Positions 35,616 through 46,972 of a stretch of DNA of 64,000 bases are shown here, in pieces. The notes under the pieces were generated by a model. It was not told the origin of the DNA. It searched no databases and worked only from the letters and a program-made list of their open reading frames with translations. A program made the translations under genes and the position numbers. This stretch comes from Streptomyces hoynatensis. Its GTDB lineage: Bacteria; Actinomycetota; Actinomycetes; Streptomycetales; Streptomycetaceae. Positions within the stretch are counted from its first letter, which is position 1; each line of letters opens with the position of its first letter. Location: assembly GCF_003626535.1 (NCBI RefSeq), contig NZ_RBAL01000001.1, forward strand, positions 620,001 through 684,000, read 5' to 3'.

Positions 35616-36127
35616 CCGGCGCCACCGGGGCCCGCCCCCCTGCGGCCCGCCTCCGGCGGCGCCCCCGGGGCGGGGCGGGGGCCCGGCCGGCGCCTCCGGG
35701 GCGCGTCGGCCGGCGGGCGCCGGCGGCCGGTGTCCGGCCGCGGGTGCGGCGGCCGGTGAGGTCCACGGCGCCGACCGGGCACCGGCGCGAACGGCCCGAT
35801 CCCGGGCCCCCTTCAACGGCCCGGGAAGGCGTCCCTGGCCCCGGTTCCCGGAGCGGGCCGGGGGAGCGGCCTGGATGCGCCCGGGCGTTGCGGCAGCGGT
35901 TGGGGAGTGGCCAGGGGAACGGCCCGGGGGCGCGCGCCGCGGGAACGGACCCGGAACGGGGGTCCGGCCGACGGTCCGGGGAGGCGTTTCGGGAAGGGCG
36001 GAGAGCGAGGCCCCGGCGCGCCGGGAAGGCACGTCAGGGGAGCGGCCCCGGAGCGGGCCCGGGCCGCGGGCCCGGCGGGCGTTCCGGGGGCGGGCGGTGC
36101 GGACGGCCCGGGCCGTCCGCGGCCACC
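35616..36127. other. GC-extreme gene-free stretch with an 18-bp palindrome
   Basis: No frame has a credible start or composition. Recurrent GGGAACGGNCCCGG-like words suggest decayed repeats. A perfect palindrome GGACGGCCCGGGCCGTCC at 36101-36118, without a loop, lies 10 bp from the TetR stop codon and may form part of a terminator for the leftward gene. Confidence 0.5.
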
Positions 36128-36850
36128 TCAGGCGCCCGCGTTCGCGCCCGCGGCAGCGGCGAAGGCGCCGAGCGCCAGCCGCCGCAGCAGCGCCGCCATC
36201 TCCTCGCGGCCGAGGCGGCTGAGGTGCGGCGTCGAGTTCAGCAGGCCGAAGACGGCGTGCACCGCGGCGCGGGCCTCGTCCTCGGGCAGCTCCTGGTACA
36301 CCTCGCGCACCACCTCGACCCACAGCTCCACGTACTGCCGCTGGAGCTGCCTGACCCGCCTGCGCTCCTGCTCGGGCAGCCGGTCGAGCTCCCGGTCGTG
36401 CAGCGTGATCAGCGCCCGGTCGCGCAGCGCGAAGTCGACGTGGCCGCTGATCAGCGAGTCGAGCACCGCCTCCGGCGCGAGCCCGGCCTCCGCCGCCTCG
36501 ACCACGCGCCTGATGCCGCCGTCCCGCAGGCTGCTGCTGATCCCCACCAGCAGCTCGGCGAGCATGGCGTCCTTGCCGACGAAGTGCCGGTAGAGGGCGG
36601 GCCCGCTGATGCCGACCGCGGCGCCTATCTCGTCCACCCCGACCCCGTGGAAGCCGCGCTCGGCGAACAGCACCGAGGCCGCGCGCAGGATCTGCTGGCG
36701 GCGCGGCTCCGGCGCCCCCGAGGCGCCCCGGGCGGCCGGCGGGCCGCCCGCGGCCGGGGAACCCGCGGAGCGGGCCGGGCGCGCGGGGCGCGAAGCCCGC
36801 CCGGGCCGCGAGGGGGGCGGGGCAGGGGCGGGAGTCGGCTGTGTGTTCAT
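36128..36850 (-). CDS. TetR-family repressor, AccR-like
   Basis: 240 residues. After a 45-residue Pro/Ala-rich N-terminus comes a TetR helix-turn-helix ([17 protein letters not shown], then [15 protein letters not shown]) and an all-helical ligand domain. Divergent from accD1 with a GTTAG-N6-TTAAC site between them, like AccR of Streptomyces avermitilis, which represses accD1A1-hmgL-fadE4 and responds to short acyl-CoA. ATG 36850 is preferred over 36871 because GAGG is 5 nt upstream and a TACAAT -10 (36875-36870, minus strand) places the transcript start below 36871. Confidence 0.82.
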   Translation of the reverse strand: MNTQPTPAPAPPPSRPGRASRPARPARSAGSPAAGGPPAARGASGAPEPRRQQILRAASVLFAERGFHGVGVDEIGAAVGISGPALYRHFVGKDAMLAELLVGISSSLRDGGIRRVVEAAEAGLAPEAVLDSLISGHVDFALRDRALITLHDRELDRLPEQERRRVRQLQRQYVELWVEVVREVYQELPEDEARAAVHAVFGLLNSTPHLSRLGREEMAALLRRLALGAFAAAAGANAGA

Positions 36851-36851
36851 C

Positions 36852-36868
36852 GGTACCTCATGAGTACC
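36852..36868. promoter_or_regulatory. GGTAC inverted repeat over the TetR ribosome site
   Basis: GGTAC (36852-36856) and GTACC (36864-36868) flank CTCATGA. It overlaps the TetR 5' leader and could be an autoregulatory operator, though the AccR-like site nearby is the better candidate. Confidence 0.35.
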
Positions 36869-36873
36869 CATTG

Positions 36874-36910
36874 TAGACAGGGCCTGTTAGCGGGCGTTAA
36901 CCTGTCCGGC
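36874..36910 (+). promoter_or_regulatory. leaderless accD1 promoter with AccR-like operator
   Basis: -35 TAGACA (36874-36879), 18-bp spacer, -10 TAACCT (36898-36903), then exactly 7 nt to ATG 36911, so transcription should begin on the start codon. Inside the spacer and -10 lies GTTAG-CGGGCG-TTAAC (36886-36901), one mismatch from the known AccR consensus GTTAA-N6-TTAAC. Binding there would block RNA polymerase. A wider GACAGG/CCTGTC inverted repeat spans 36876-36906. Confidence 0.7.
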
Positions 36911-38527
36911 ATGCGGCAGGCACCCGTGCTGACCAGCACCGCAGACCCGGCCTCCGAGGCGTACCTGACCAACGAGGCGGCCCACCGCGAGCTCGCGGCC
37001 CGGCTGCGCGAGAAGCTGGCCGTGGCCAGGCTCGGCGGCGGCGAGCGCGCCCGGGCCAGGCACACGGCCCGCGGCAAGCTGCTGCCCCGCGACCGGGTGG
37101 ACGCGCTCCTCGACCCCGGCTCCCCCTTCCTGGAGCTGGCGCCGCTGGCCGCCGACGGCATGTACGAGGGCGCCGCCCCGGCCGCCGGGGTGATCGCCGG
37201 CATCGGCCGGGTCAGCGGGCGCGAGGCGGTGGTCATCGCCAACGACGCGACCGTCAAGGGCGGCACGTACTACCCGATGACCGTCAAGAAGCACCTGCGC
37301 GCCCAGGAGGTCGCGCTGGAGAACCGCCTGCCCTGCCTGTACCTGGTCGACTCGGGCGGCGCGTTCCTGCCCCTGCAGGACGAGGTCTTCCCCGACCGCG
37401 AGCACTTCGGCCGCATCTTCTACAACCAGGCCAGGATGTCCGCCGCGGGCATCCCGCAGCTCGCGGCCGTCCTCGGCTCCTGCACCGCGGGCGGGGCGTA
37501 CGTCCCCGCGATGAGCGACGAGGCCGTCATCGTGCGCGGCCAGGGCACGATCTTCCTGGGCGGGCCGCCGCTGGTGAAGGCCGCCACCGGCGAGGTGGTG
37601 ACGGCGGAGGAGCTCGGCGGCGGGGAGGTCCACGCCAAGGTCTCCGGCGTGACCGACCACCTGGCCGAGGACGACGCCCACGCGCTGCGCATCCTGCGCA
37701 CCATCGCCGCCACCCTGCCCGCCCGCGGCGAGGCGCCCTGGCCGCTCGCCGAGTCCGAGGAGCCCGCGGTCGACCCGGCCGGCCTCTACGGCGTGGTCCC
37801 GGCCGACCCGCGCACCCCCTACGACGTGCGCGAGGTGATCGCCAGGCTCGTGGACGGCTCCAGGTTCGCCGGGTTCAAGGCGGAGTTCGGCACCACCCTG
37901 GTCACCGGCTTCGCCCACCTGTGCGGGCACCCGGTGGGCATCGTGGCGAACAACGGCATCCTCTTCTCCGAATCCGCCCAGAAGGGCGCCCACTTCGTCG
38001 AGCTGTGCGACCAGCGCGGCATCCCCCTGCTCTTCCTGCAGAACATCTCGGGCTTCATGGTCGGCCGCGCCTACGAGGCCGGCGGCATCGCCAAGCACGG
38101 CGCCAAGATGGTCACGGCCGTCGCCTGCGCCAGGGTCCCCAAGCTGACCGTGGTGATCGGCGGCTCCTACGGCGCGGGCAACTACTCGATGTGCGGCCGG
38201 GCCTACTCGCCCCGCTTCCTGTGGATGTGGCCGAACGCCAAGATCTCCGTCATGGGCGGCGAGCAGGCAGCCGCCGTGCTGGCCACCGTGCGGCGCGACC
38301 GGCTGGCCGAGAGCGGCGAGGACTGGAGCCAGGAGGCGGAGGAGGCGTTCAAGGCGCCCATCCGCGAGAGCTACGAGGCCAAGGGCAACGCCTACTACGC
38401 GACGGCCAGGCTGTGGGACGACGGCGTGATCGACCCGCTCCAGACCCGTACCGTGCTCGGCCTGGCCCTCACCGCCTGCGCCAACGCGCCGCTGCCCGCC
38501 CCGGGCTTCGGCGTCTTCCGGATGTGA
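36911..38527 (+). CDS. accD1: acyl-CoA carboxylase beta subunit (methylcrotonyl-CoA carboxylase type)
   Basis: 538 residues, the usual size for carboxyltransferase beta subunits. Crotonase-fold blocks: [36 protein letters not shown], and in the second half [20 protein letters not shown] and [21 protein letters not shown]. The [16 protein letters not shown] block is typical of methylcrotonyl-CoA and not propionyl-CoA enzymes. Transfers CO2 from biotin to 3-methylcrotonyl-CoA in leucine breakdown. ATG 36911 is fixed by the leaderless promoter. Extension back to 35744 in the same frame is non-coding. Confidence 0.92.
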   Translation: MRQAPVLTSTADPASEAYLTNEAAHRELAARLREKLAVARLGGGERARARHTARGKLLPRDRVDALLDPGSPFLELAPLAADGMYEGAAPAAGVIAGIGRVSGREAVVIANDATVKGGTYYPMTVKKHLRAQEVALENRLPCLYLVDSGGAFLPLQDEVFPDREHFGRIFYNQARMSAAGIPQLAAVLGSCTAGGAYVPAMSDEAVIVRGQGTIFLGGPPLVKAATGEVVTAEELGGGEVHAKVSGVTDHLAEDDAHALRILRTIAATLPARGEAPWPLAESEEPAVDPAGLYGVVPADPRTPYDVREVIARLVDGSRFAGFKAEFGTTLVTGFAHLCGHPVGIVANNGILFSESAQKGAHFVELCDQRGIPLLFLQNISGFMVGRAYEAGGIAKHGAKMVTAVACARVPKLTVVIGGSYGAGNYSMCGRAYSPRFLWMWPNAKISVMGGEQAAAVLATVRRDRLAESGEDWSQEAEEAFKAPIRESYEAKGNAYYATARLWDDGVIDPLQTRTVLGLALTACANAPLPAPGFGVFRM

Positions 38528-38550
38528 CCACTCAGGGGGCGAGTTCGCCG

Positions 38551-40541
<1,991 letters not shown>

Positions 40542-40545
<4 letters not shown>

Positions 40546-41522
40546 GCGAGGACGCCCTTCCCGGCCGGGTCCGCATCCACGAGGTGGGCCCCCGCGACGG
40601 CCTCCAGAACGAGAAGGCCGTCATCCCCGTCGAGGTGAAGGCCGAGTTCATCCACCGCCTCGCCGCCGCGGGGCTCACCACCATCGAGGCCACCAGCTTC
40701 GTGCACCCGCGCTGGGTCCCCCAACTCGCGGACGCGGAAGAGCTGTTCCCCCGCCTCGCCGACCTCGGGGACGTCCGGCTGCCGGCCCTGGTGCCCAACG
40801 CGCGCGGCCTGGAGCGCGCGCTGGCCCTCGGCGTCCGCGAGGTCGCCGTCTTCGCCAGCGCCACCGAGTCCTTCGCCAAGGCCAACCTCAACCGCACCGT
40901 GGACGAGTCCCTCGCCATGTTCGAGCCCGTCGTGGCCCGCGCCACCGCCGCGGGCGTGCCGGTGCGCGGCTACGTCTCGATGTGCTTCGGCGACCCGTGG
41001 GAGGGCGCGGTGCCCCCCGAGCGCGTCGTCCGCGTCGCCCGCCGCCTGCTCGACCTCGGCTGCGCCGAGCTCAGCCTCGGCGACACCATCGGCGTCGCCA
41101 CCCCGGGACAGGTCACCGCCCTCCTCGCCGCCCTCGGCGCGGCGGGCGTGCCCGCCGGCCGCCTCGCCGTCCACTTCCACGACACCTACGGCCAGGCCCT
41201 CGCCAACACCCTGACCGCCCTGCGGCACGGCGTCACCACCGTCGACGCCTCCGCCGGCGGCCTCGGCGGCTGCCCCTTCGCCAAGAGCGCGACGGGCAAC
41301 CTGGCCACCGAGGACCTGCTGTGGATGCTGGAGGGACTCGGCATCCACACCGGCGTCGACCTGCGCCGGCTCACCGCGACCAGCCTCTGGCTCGCCGAGC
41401 GCCTCGGCAGGCCCAGCCCCTCGCGCACCGTGCGGGCCCTCGCCTCCCAGCTCGACCAGGAACCCACCGGCGCCACGGGCCCGTTCCGGCCCTCCCCGGC
41501 GCCCTCCCACAAGGAGCCATGA
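40542..41522 (+). CDS. hmgL: hydroxymethylglutaryl-CoA lyase
   Basis: 326 residues. EVGPRDGLQNE (14-24), SLGDTIGVATPGQV, metal-binding HFHDTYGQALAN and the catalytic cysteine loop GGLGGCPFAKSATGN are diagnostic. Splits HMG-CoA to acetoacetate and acetyl-CoA, the last step of leucine degradation. GAGGAGGAA Shine-Dalgarno lies in the end of accA1; both ends overlap neighbours by 4 bp, so tightly coupled. Confidence 0.95.
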
Positions 41523-42682
41523 CGATGTCCCTGGACCACCGCCTCAGCCCCGAACACGAAGAACTGCGGCGCACCGTGGAGGCGTTCGCCCACGACGTGG
41601 TCGCCCCGCGGATCGCCGAGCACTACGAGCGGCACACCTTCCCCTACGAGATCGTGCGCGAGATGGGGAAGATGGGACTGTTCGGGCTGCCCTTCCCCGA
41701 GGAGTACGGCGGCATGGGCGGCGACTACCTGGCGCTGTGCCTGGCCCTGGAGGAACTCGCCCGCGTGGACTCCTCGGTGGCCATCACCCTGGAGGCCGCG
41801 GTCTCGCTCGGGGCCATGCCGATCCACCGGTTCGGCACCGAGGAGCAGAAGCGCGAGTGGCTGCCCCGGCTGTGCGCGGGCGAGGCGCTGGGCGCCTTCG
41901 GCCTCACCGAGCCGGGCTTCGGCTCCGACGCCGGCGGCACCAGGACCACGGCCGTGCGCGAAGGGGACGAGTGGGTGATCAACGGCACCAAGGCGTTCAT
42001 CACCAACTCGGGCACCGACCTCACCGGCCTGATCACCGTCACCGCCGTCACCGGCCGCAGGCCCGACGGCCGCCCGGAGATCTCCTCGATCATCGTCCCC
42101 ACGCCCACGCCTGGCCTCACCGTCGCGCCCGGCTACTCCAAGGTCGGCTGGAACGCCTCGGACACCCACGAGCTGTCCTTCGCCGACGTCCGGGTCCCGG
42201 CCGCGAACCTGCTGGGCGTGGAGGGCCGCGGCTACGCCCAGTTCCTGCGCATCCTCGACGAGGGCCGCATCGCCATCTCCGCGCTGGCCACCGGCCTGGC
42301 CCAGGGCTGCGTCGACGAGTCCCTGGCCTACGCCCGCACCCGCGAGGCGTTCGGCCGCCCGATCGGCGCCAACCAGGCCATCCAGTTCAAGCTGGCCGAC
42401 ATGGAGGCCCGCGCCCACACCGCCCGCGTCGCCTGGCGCGACGCCGCCTCCCGGCTGCTGGCGGGCGAGCCGTTCAAGAAGCAGGCGGCGATCGCGAAGC
42501 TGCACTCCTCCGACATGGCGGTCGTCAACGCCCGCGAGGCCACCCAGATCCACGGCGGCTACGGCTTCATGAACGAGTACCCGGTGGCCAGGATGTGGCG
42601 GGACGCGAAGATCCTGGAGATCGGCGAGGGCACCAGCGAGGTCCAGCGCATGCTGATCGCCCGCGAACTCGGCCTCTCCTAG
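41519..42682 (+). CDS. acyl-CoA dehydrogenase (isovaleryl/short branched-chain type)
   Basis: 387 residues. FAD-binding blocks GAFGLTEPGFGSDAGGTRTTA and ITNSG, the SKVGWNASDTHELSF signature, and the C-terminal IHGGYGFMNEYP and GEGTSEVQRMLIARELG. Oxidises acyl-CoA to enoyl-CoA with transfer to ETF. In this operon (as acdH/fadE4 of other streptomycetes) it should make 3-methylcrotonyl-CoA from isovaleryl-CoA, and may accept isobutyryl-CoA. Start ATG overlaps the hmgL stop; AAGGAG is directly upstream. Confidence 0.92.
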   Translation: MTMSLDHRLSPEHEELRRTVEAFAHDVVAPRIAEHYERHTFPYEIVREMGKMGLFGLPFPEEYGGMGGDYLALCLALEELARVDSSVAITLEAAVSLGAMPIHRFGTEEQKREWLPRLCAGEALGAFGLTEPGFGSDAGGTRTTAVREGDEWVINGTKAFITNSGTDLTGLITVTAVTGRRPDGRPEISSIIVPTPTPGLTVAPGYSKVGWNASDTHELSFADVRVPAANLLGVEGRGYAQFLRILDEGRIAISALATGLAQGCVDESLAYARTREAFGRPIGANQAIQFKLADMEARAHTARVAWRDAASRLLAGEPFKKQAAIAKLHSSDMAVVNAREATQIHGGYGFMNEYPVARMWRDAKILEIGEGTSEVQRMLIARELGLS

Positions 42683-42709
42683 GGCCTCCCGCCCAGGGCC
42701 CCCGCCCGA

Positions 42710-42925
42710 AGCGGCGTGAAAGCGGGCTGGGAGCGGCGGCCAGGCAGCGGCGTGCGAGCGACGTGGGAGCGACGGCCCGGAAGCGGCGTGAGAGCCGCCT
42801 GCGAGCGGCCCCGGAAGCGCCTGCGAGCGGCCCGGGAAGCGGCTGGGAGCCGCCCGGGCGTGCCCCGCCCCCTCGCCCCCTGCGCCGCGGCCTCTCCCGC
42901 CCGCTGCGCCGCGGCCTCTCCCGCC
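42710..42925 (+). repeat. 36-bp degenerate tandem repeat plus 24-bp repeat
   Basis: Within the 384-bp gap 42683-43066, three 36-bp-spaced units start at 42710, 42746 and 42782 with AGCGGCGTG, then shorten. A second repeat, CTGCGCCGCGGCCTCTCCCG and two further bases, occurs at 42880 and 42904 (24-bp period). No gene or terminator is evident. Confidence 0.7.
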
Positions 42926-43066
42926 CCCGGCGCAGTGGGCCGCCCGCCTCCGCCGCAGGGGGACGCCCGCCGCCCCCGCGCCCCGACCGGCCTTGTTGCG
43001 GACGGGCACGCCTTGTTACCGTGCGTGCGACGTCGAGAGGGGCACACACGAGCGGCGGGGGGCGCC

Positions 43067-43534
43067 ATGTCCGGGGACGGTGCCGGGGGCGGCGAGGGGC
43101 AGGCGAGGGCCGATCTCTCGGTGCACTCGGGGGAGTTGATCCCGATCGCGCAGGATGCGGCGGCCCTCGCCCGGGTGGAGACGACGGGCCGTCAGGCGGG
43201 GGACACCAGCTACGCCGCGGCACGCGACCTGCGTGCGGCCGGCCTGCTGTCCGGGGACGCGCTGCACCACGCGATGTACCGCTTCGACCAGCAGTCGCTC
43301 CACCTGTCCCGCGACTGCACACACATCGCGGACGAACTGGGCACGACGCTCACCCGGAACGCCGCCCTCGACGGCGACCTCGCCGGCCGGCTCAGGCAGG
43401 CGCACGCCGCCGCCTACGCGAACGAACCCGAGCGCCTGGCCGCCTGGGGCCTCACCCCCGCCGACCTCCGCCGGGACGAGGACCGCTCCCCGTCCGGCGC
43501 CCCGGCCCTCAACCCCGGCATCGCGGAGGCCTGA
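43067..43534 (+). CDS. small helical protein upstream of a WXG-type protein
   Basis: 155 residues, predicted almost entirely helical, no signal peptide. The helix pair around LRAAGLLSGDALHHAMYRFDQQ resembles helper proteins that precede ESX/WXG100-type genes, but there is no WxG motif. ATG 43067; the upstream frame is repeat DNA. Ends 5 bp before the next GTG, so co-translated. Probably a chaperone or partner of the large downstream protein (inference). Confidence 0.6.
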   Translation: MSGDGAGGGEGQARADLSVHSGELIPIAQDAAALARVETTGRQAGDTSYAAARDLRAAGLLSGDALHHAMYRFDQQSLHLSRDCTHIADELGTTLTRNAALDGDLAGRLRQAHAAAYANEPERLAAWGLTPADLRRDEDRSPSGAPALNPGIAEA

Positions 43535-43539
43535 CCGCG

Positions 43540-45717
43540 GTGCCGACCTACGAGGAGCTGTCGCAGCTCACCTTCGCGAACCTCGACGCGGCGATCGGCG
43601 ACTGGGAGCGGACCGTCCGGGACCTCGACGACCTGGCCGGCGAGGCCGGTGAGGGCATGCAGGCGAAGGCGGCCGAGGCGGACTGGGCCGGCGAAACGGC
43701 CGACGTCTCCCGGGAGTTCATCAACCTCACCAGCACGAGGTTCTCCTACGCCCACGACCAGGCCGTGGCGATCCACGGCGTCCTGCGCGACCTCGCCGAA
43801 GCCCTGCGCCGCTACCAGGGCGAACTCCAGGGCATCGAGGACGACGCCAGGGCGGCGGGCCTGCGGGTCCGCGCCGACGGCCGGCTGATCGTCGCCGAGC
43901 CGGCGGGCCCGTACAGCCCCGAGTACCTGGACGGGCTGAACGCGCCGGGCGAACCCCTGCTCGGCACCCCTGGCCAGCCGACCGGACAGCAACTGGAGGC
44001 CGTCGAAGCCCTCGCGGCGCGGATCGAGGAGGTGCTCGCCCGCGCCGCCGAGACCGACGAGACGGCGGGACGCGCGCTGCGCGACATCGTGGGCGGCCGG
44101 CACCGCGACCACTTCGCCCCGCCGGGCATCACCGGCCTCGACGACGCCGCACGCCGCCAGGGCGAGGCCGACGCCCGCGCCGCCCTCGCCCTGATCGAGT
44201 CCGGCGACTACGAAACGGAAGAGGGCCTGTCCGCCCTCAACGACCTCCTCGACGCGCAGAAGGACAACGAGTACTTCGGGGTCTACCTCGCCGATCACCT
44301 GGGCGCCGAGGGCACCCTCCGCTTCTGGGCCGGCCTGCGCGACCTCGAATCCGTCTACCAGCCGGGCGAGTCCTTCCAGGAGCTGCTGCTGTCCACCCGC
44401 GACAACCTGGGCGTCGCCCTCGGCACCGCCACCGGCACCGAGAACGACCGGCTGCGGCCGCGCATGGAGACGTGGATGGCGGACCTGATCGGCGACGTCG
44501 ACCACCCCGAGGACGACATCGGTCTCGGCATGACCCGGTTCGTAGGCGACTCGGGCCTCGCCCTCTACGGCTTCCAGGTCATGGGCGACATCCTCAGCCA
44601 CGGCGAGTACGACCCCGGCTTCCTCGCCCGGTACGGCCACCAACTGGTCTACGCGGACCGCGAGCTGGTCCCGGAAACCCGCCTCTGGAGCCCTGCGTCC
44701 GGCATGCACCACATCATCGGCACGGACTTCCACTTCGACCCGATGACGGGTTTTCTCACGGCCCTGAGCAACAGCCCCGACGGCGCGACGGAGTTCTTCA
44801 ACGCCTCCGACGGCGCCAACGTCACCTACCTCCTCACCGGGCGCGAGCACCTGGACTACGACGCCGAGGTCTCCCCGGACGGCAGCCGCCTGTCGCTCGA
44901 CGCCCTCGGTGACGCGCTGACGGCGGCGGCGACGGGGATGAACCCCCACGACCCGACGGCGGAGTTCGCCGAGCACGACGCCGAACACCTGGCCGTCGCC
45001 CGGAAAGTCCTCGAGGTCGAATCGGGCCTGGAAAACCGGCTCCCGGCGGAACTGCGCGACAGCGCGGCCACGATGCTCGGCAACTACCGGTCCGAGGTCT
45101 ACGAGACGGCGGGCAACAGCTCGGACAACGCAACGCCGCTGGACCCTCGGCACTTGTCCACACTGTCGACTCAGATCGCGCGCAGCCCCGAGGCGTACCA
45201 GATCCTGCAACAATCCATGATGGTCGAGTACGCGGAGCAGATCCAGGCGGACACCTCAGGCAACCCCGACTTCACCCTCACCACCATCGGAAACAGCGTC
45301 GGCTTCCTGGAACACGGCAGGTTCGTCGCCCTGGACATCGACAAGAACAACCCCCAGTGGGTCGGACAGAACGTGTACAACACCGCCGGCTACCTCGCAG
45401 GCGAAATCCCCGTTGCCGGCCCGCACATCCAAAACCTCGTCGACCAGCTCAGCAACAGATGGCTGGCCCACGAGAACCAGGTGATCGAGCAGGGGTTGCA
45501 GGAGAGCCGCGTGGATTACTACGGCGAGGAAAACAATTACCTCAATGAGCTGGCGAACCAGTGGCTCAGGATGAATCCCGATCCGCCGGAATACATGACC
45601 GGCGTCAACGGTCATCAGTGGGGCGACAGGGTGCATGAGGCGCTGCGGTCCGGCACCAACGACGGGCAAATTGCCGCTGCGGGGCAGACCGGAGAGCAGG
45701 GAGCATTCTCGCAATGA
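43540..45717 (+). CDS. large WXG100/DUF6571-like protein
   Basis: 725 residues. N-terminal helical hairpin with W49-A-G51 (KAAEADWAGETA) followed by FINLTSTRFSYAHDQ, the layout of WXG100/LXG export domains. The rest (YFGVYLADHLGAEGTLRFW, GTDFHFDPMTGFLTALSNSPDGA, and YLAGEIPVAGPHIQNLVDQ near the end) matches what I remember of the DUF6571 family found in many streptomycete type VII-linked loci. No recognisable toxin catalytic site. Its stop overlaps the next start (ATGA). Confidence 0.7.
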   Translation: MPTYEELSQLTFANLDAAIGDWERTVRDLDDLAGEAGEGMQAKAAEADWAGETADVSREFINLTSTRFSYAHDQAVAIHGVLRDLAEALRRYQGELQGIEDDARAAGLRVRADGRLIVAEPAGPYSPEYLDGLNAPGEPLLGTPGQPTGQQLEAVEALAARIEEVLARAAETDETAGRALRDIVGGRHRDHFAPPGITGLDDAARRQGEADARAALALIESGDYETEEGLSALNDLLDAQKDNEYFGVYLADHLGAEGTLRFWAGLRDLESVYQPGESFQELLLSTRDNLGVALGTATGTENDRLRPRMETWMADLIGDVDHPEDDIGLGMTRFVGDSGLALYGFQVMGDILSHGEYDPGFLARYGHQLVYADRELVPETRLWSPASGMHHIIGTDFHFDPMTGFLTALSNSPDGATEFFNASDGANVTYLLTGREHLDYDAEVSPDGSRLSLDALGDALTAAATGMNPHDPTAEFAEHDAEHLAVARKVLEVESGLENRLPAELRDSAATMLGNYRSEVYETAGNSSDNATPLDPRHLSTLSTQIARSPEAYQILQQSMMVEYAEQIQADTSGNPDFTLTTIGNSVGFLEHGRFVALDIDKNNPQWVGQNVYNTAGYLAGEIPVAGPHIQNLVDQLSNRWLAHENQVIEQGLQESRVDYYGEENNYLNELANQWLRMNPDPPEYMTGVNGHQWGDRVHEALRSGTNDGQIAAAGQTGEQGAFSQ

Positions 45718-46268
45718 GGACGATCAAATGGGTTGGGCCTGCAGTGGCGGTTGCGTTGATCCTGCTCGGCGGGTGGATGTTTTTCCGGGAAGATGCCGGA
45801 AGCTATGCGGTGCCCAGCGAACTCTGTGAGGTGCCGGTGGATTCCTCCACGCTTCAGCCGCTCCTGCCTGATGGTGAAGAATTGGAGGTTTACGAGCCTG
45901 ACGTGGACCCACCGCCCGCCGCGGTCATCCTCATGTGCAGGGTGCACATTGACAGCGAAGGGGCCATGGCACTCAATGTGCGTGCATTCCCCGCACCGAG
46001 TGGGGATCTCATGGAGAAGTTCCGGGCGGCGCGCTCGGCCTACGGTATCGCCAACCCTCATGAGGACACCATTGGTGGTGAGTACGCCATTGTCGATGCC
46101 GGGGGCTCTTTGCTGGAGACCGCCTGCCCTGGGCAAGGTGAAGAGGCGATCCTGGAAATCAACATCAAGGACTTCTCGGTGCAGGGGGATTCCGATGAGG
46201 GACGGGAGCGCATGAAAAACTTCACCGAAGACTTCATGAACTCGGCCCGTGAGGTCTACTGCCGCTGA
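45714..46268 (+). CDS. membrane-anchored small protein, first paralogue
   Basis: 184 residues. N-terminal transmembrane segment (WVGPAVAVALILLGGWMFF), then an extracytoplasmic domain with LCEVPV, an internal MCRV and a C-terminal EVYC cysteine. About two thirds identical by eye to the following gene. Overlaps the DUF6571-like stop by 4 bp. Codon use is visibly less GC-rich than the surroundings. Could be an immunity or surface partner of the large protein (inference). Confidence 0.65.
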   Translation: MRTIKWVGPAVAVALILLGGWMFFREDAGSYAVPSELCEVPVDSSTLQPLLPDGEELEVYEPDVDPPPAAVILMCRVHIDSEGAMALNVRAFPAPSGDLMEKFRAARSAYGIANPHEDTIGGEYAIVDAGGSLLETACPGQGEEAILEINIKDFSVQGDSDEGRERMKNFTEDFMNSAREVYCR

Positions 46269-46328
46269 CCTTGGTTGCGCTTTGGCGGTAGGGGGGATGC
46301 CGGTTGGGCAAGTGGAGGGGGTTGTGTG

Positions 46329-46880
46329 ATGGGGGCTGCGAAGTGGGCTGTTCCCTTGTTGCTGCTGGCTGTTCTCCTGGCTGGCGGGTGGGTCCTCGTG
46401 CGCGGTGACTCGGAGGTGTATGCCGTCCCGCAGAAGTTGTGCGAGGTGCCGGTGACTCCCTCCGCGCTTCAGCCCCTCCTTCCTCCTGGGGAGAAGCTGG
46501 AGGTTGACGAGATCGATACGGAGAATCCGTTGGATGCTCCCATCCTCTTGTGCAGGGTTCACGTTGACGACGAAACCGTCATGGCCCTCAACGTACGTGC
46601 GTTCTCCTCGCCGAGTCCGGACCTGATGGAGAAGTTCCGGGCGGCGCGCTCGGCCTACGGTATCGCCAACCCCCACGAGGATTCCATCGACGGTGAGTAC
46701 GCCATTGTCGATGCCGGGGGCTCTTTGGTGGAGACCGCGTGCCCTGGGCGAGGTGGTGAGGCGGTCTTGGAGATCAATGTCAAGGACTTCTCGGTGCAGG
46801 GGGATTCCGGTGAGGGGCGGGAGCGCATGAAGAACTTCACCGAGGATTTCATGAACTCGGCCCGTGAGGTCTACTGCTGA
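46329..46880 (+). CDS. membrane-anchored small protein, second paralogue
   Basis: 183 residues with the same architecture as the previous gene: anchor VPLLLLAVLLAGGWVLV, LCEVPV, then the nearly identical MEKFRAARSAYGIANPHED and YAIVDAGGSL stretches. ATG 46329 has GGAGGGGG about 8 nt upstream. Stretches of more than 30 identical bases with the first copy point to recent duplication or gene conversion. Lower GC than its neighbours. Confidence 0.65.
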   Translation: MGAAKWAVPLLLLAVLLAGGWVLVRGDSEVYAVPQKLCEVPVTPSALQPLLPPGEKLEVDEIDTENPLDAPILLCRVHVDDETVMALNVRAFSSPSPDLMEKFRAARSAYGIANPHEDSIDGEYAIVDAGGSLVETACPGRGGEAVLEINVKDFSVQGDSGEGRERMKNFTEDFMNSAREVYC

Positions 46881-46972
46881 AGCGGGAGCGATCGGGGAGC
46901 GGGGTGTGCGCCGAGCACGAGCCGCGCCGCGCCGGAATGTGGGGGCGGGGGAGGAAAGAAGGGGTGGGCGGG

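Noticed and set aside
35744..36910. N-terminal extension of accD1 to 35744
   Set aside because: The frame crosses the TetR gene and the accD1 promoter; ATG 36911 matches the family N-terminus.
42710..42858. 36-bp spaced repeats resembling a CRISPR array
   Set aside because: Units are contiguous and degenerate, with no unique spacers, and there are no cas genes.
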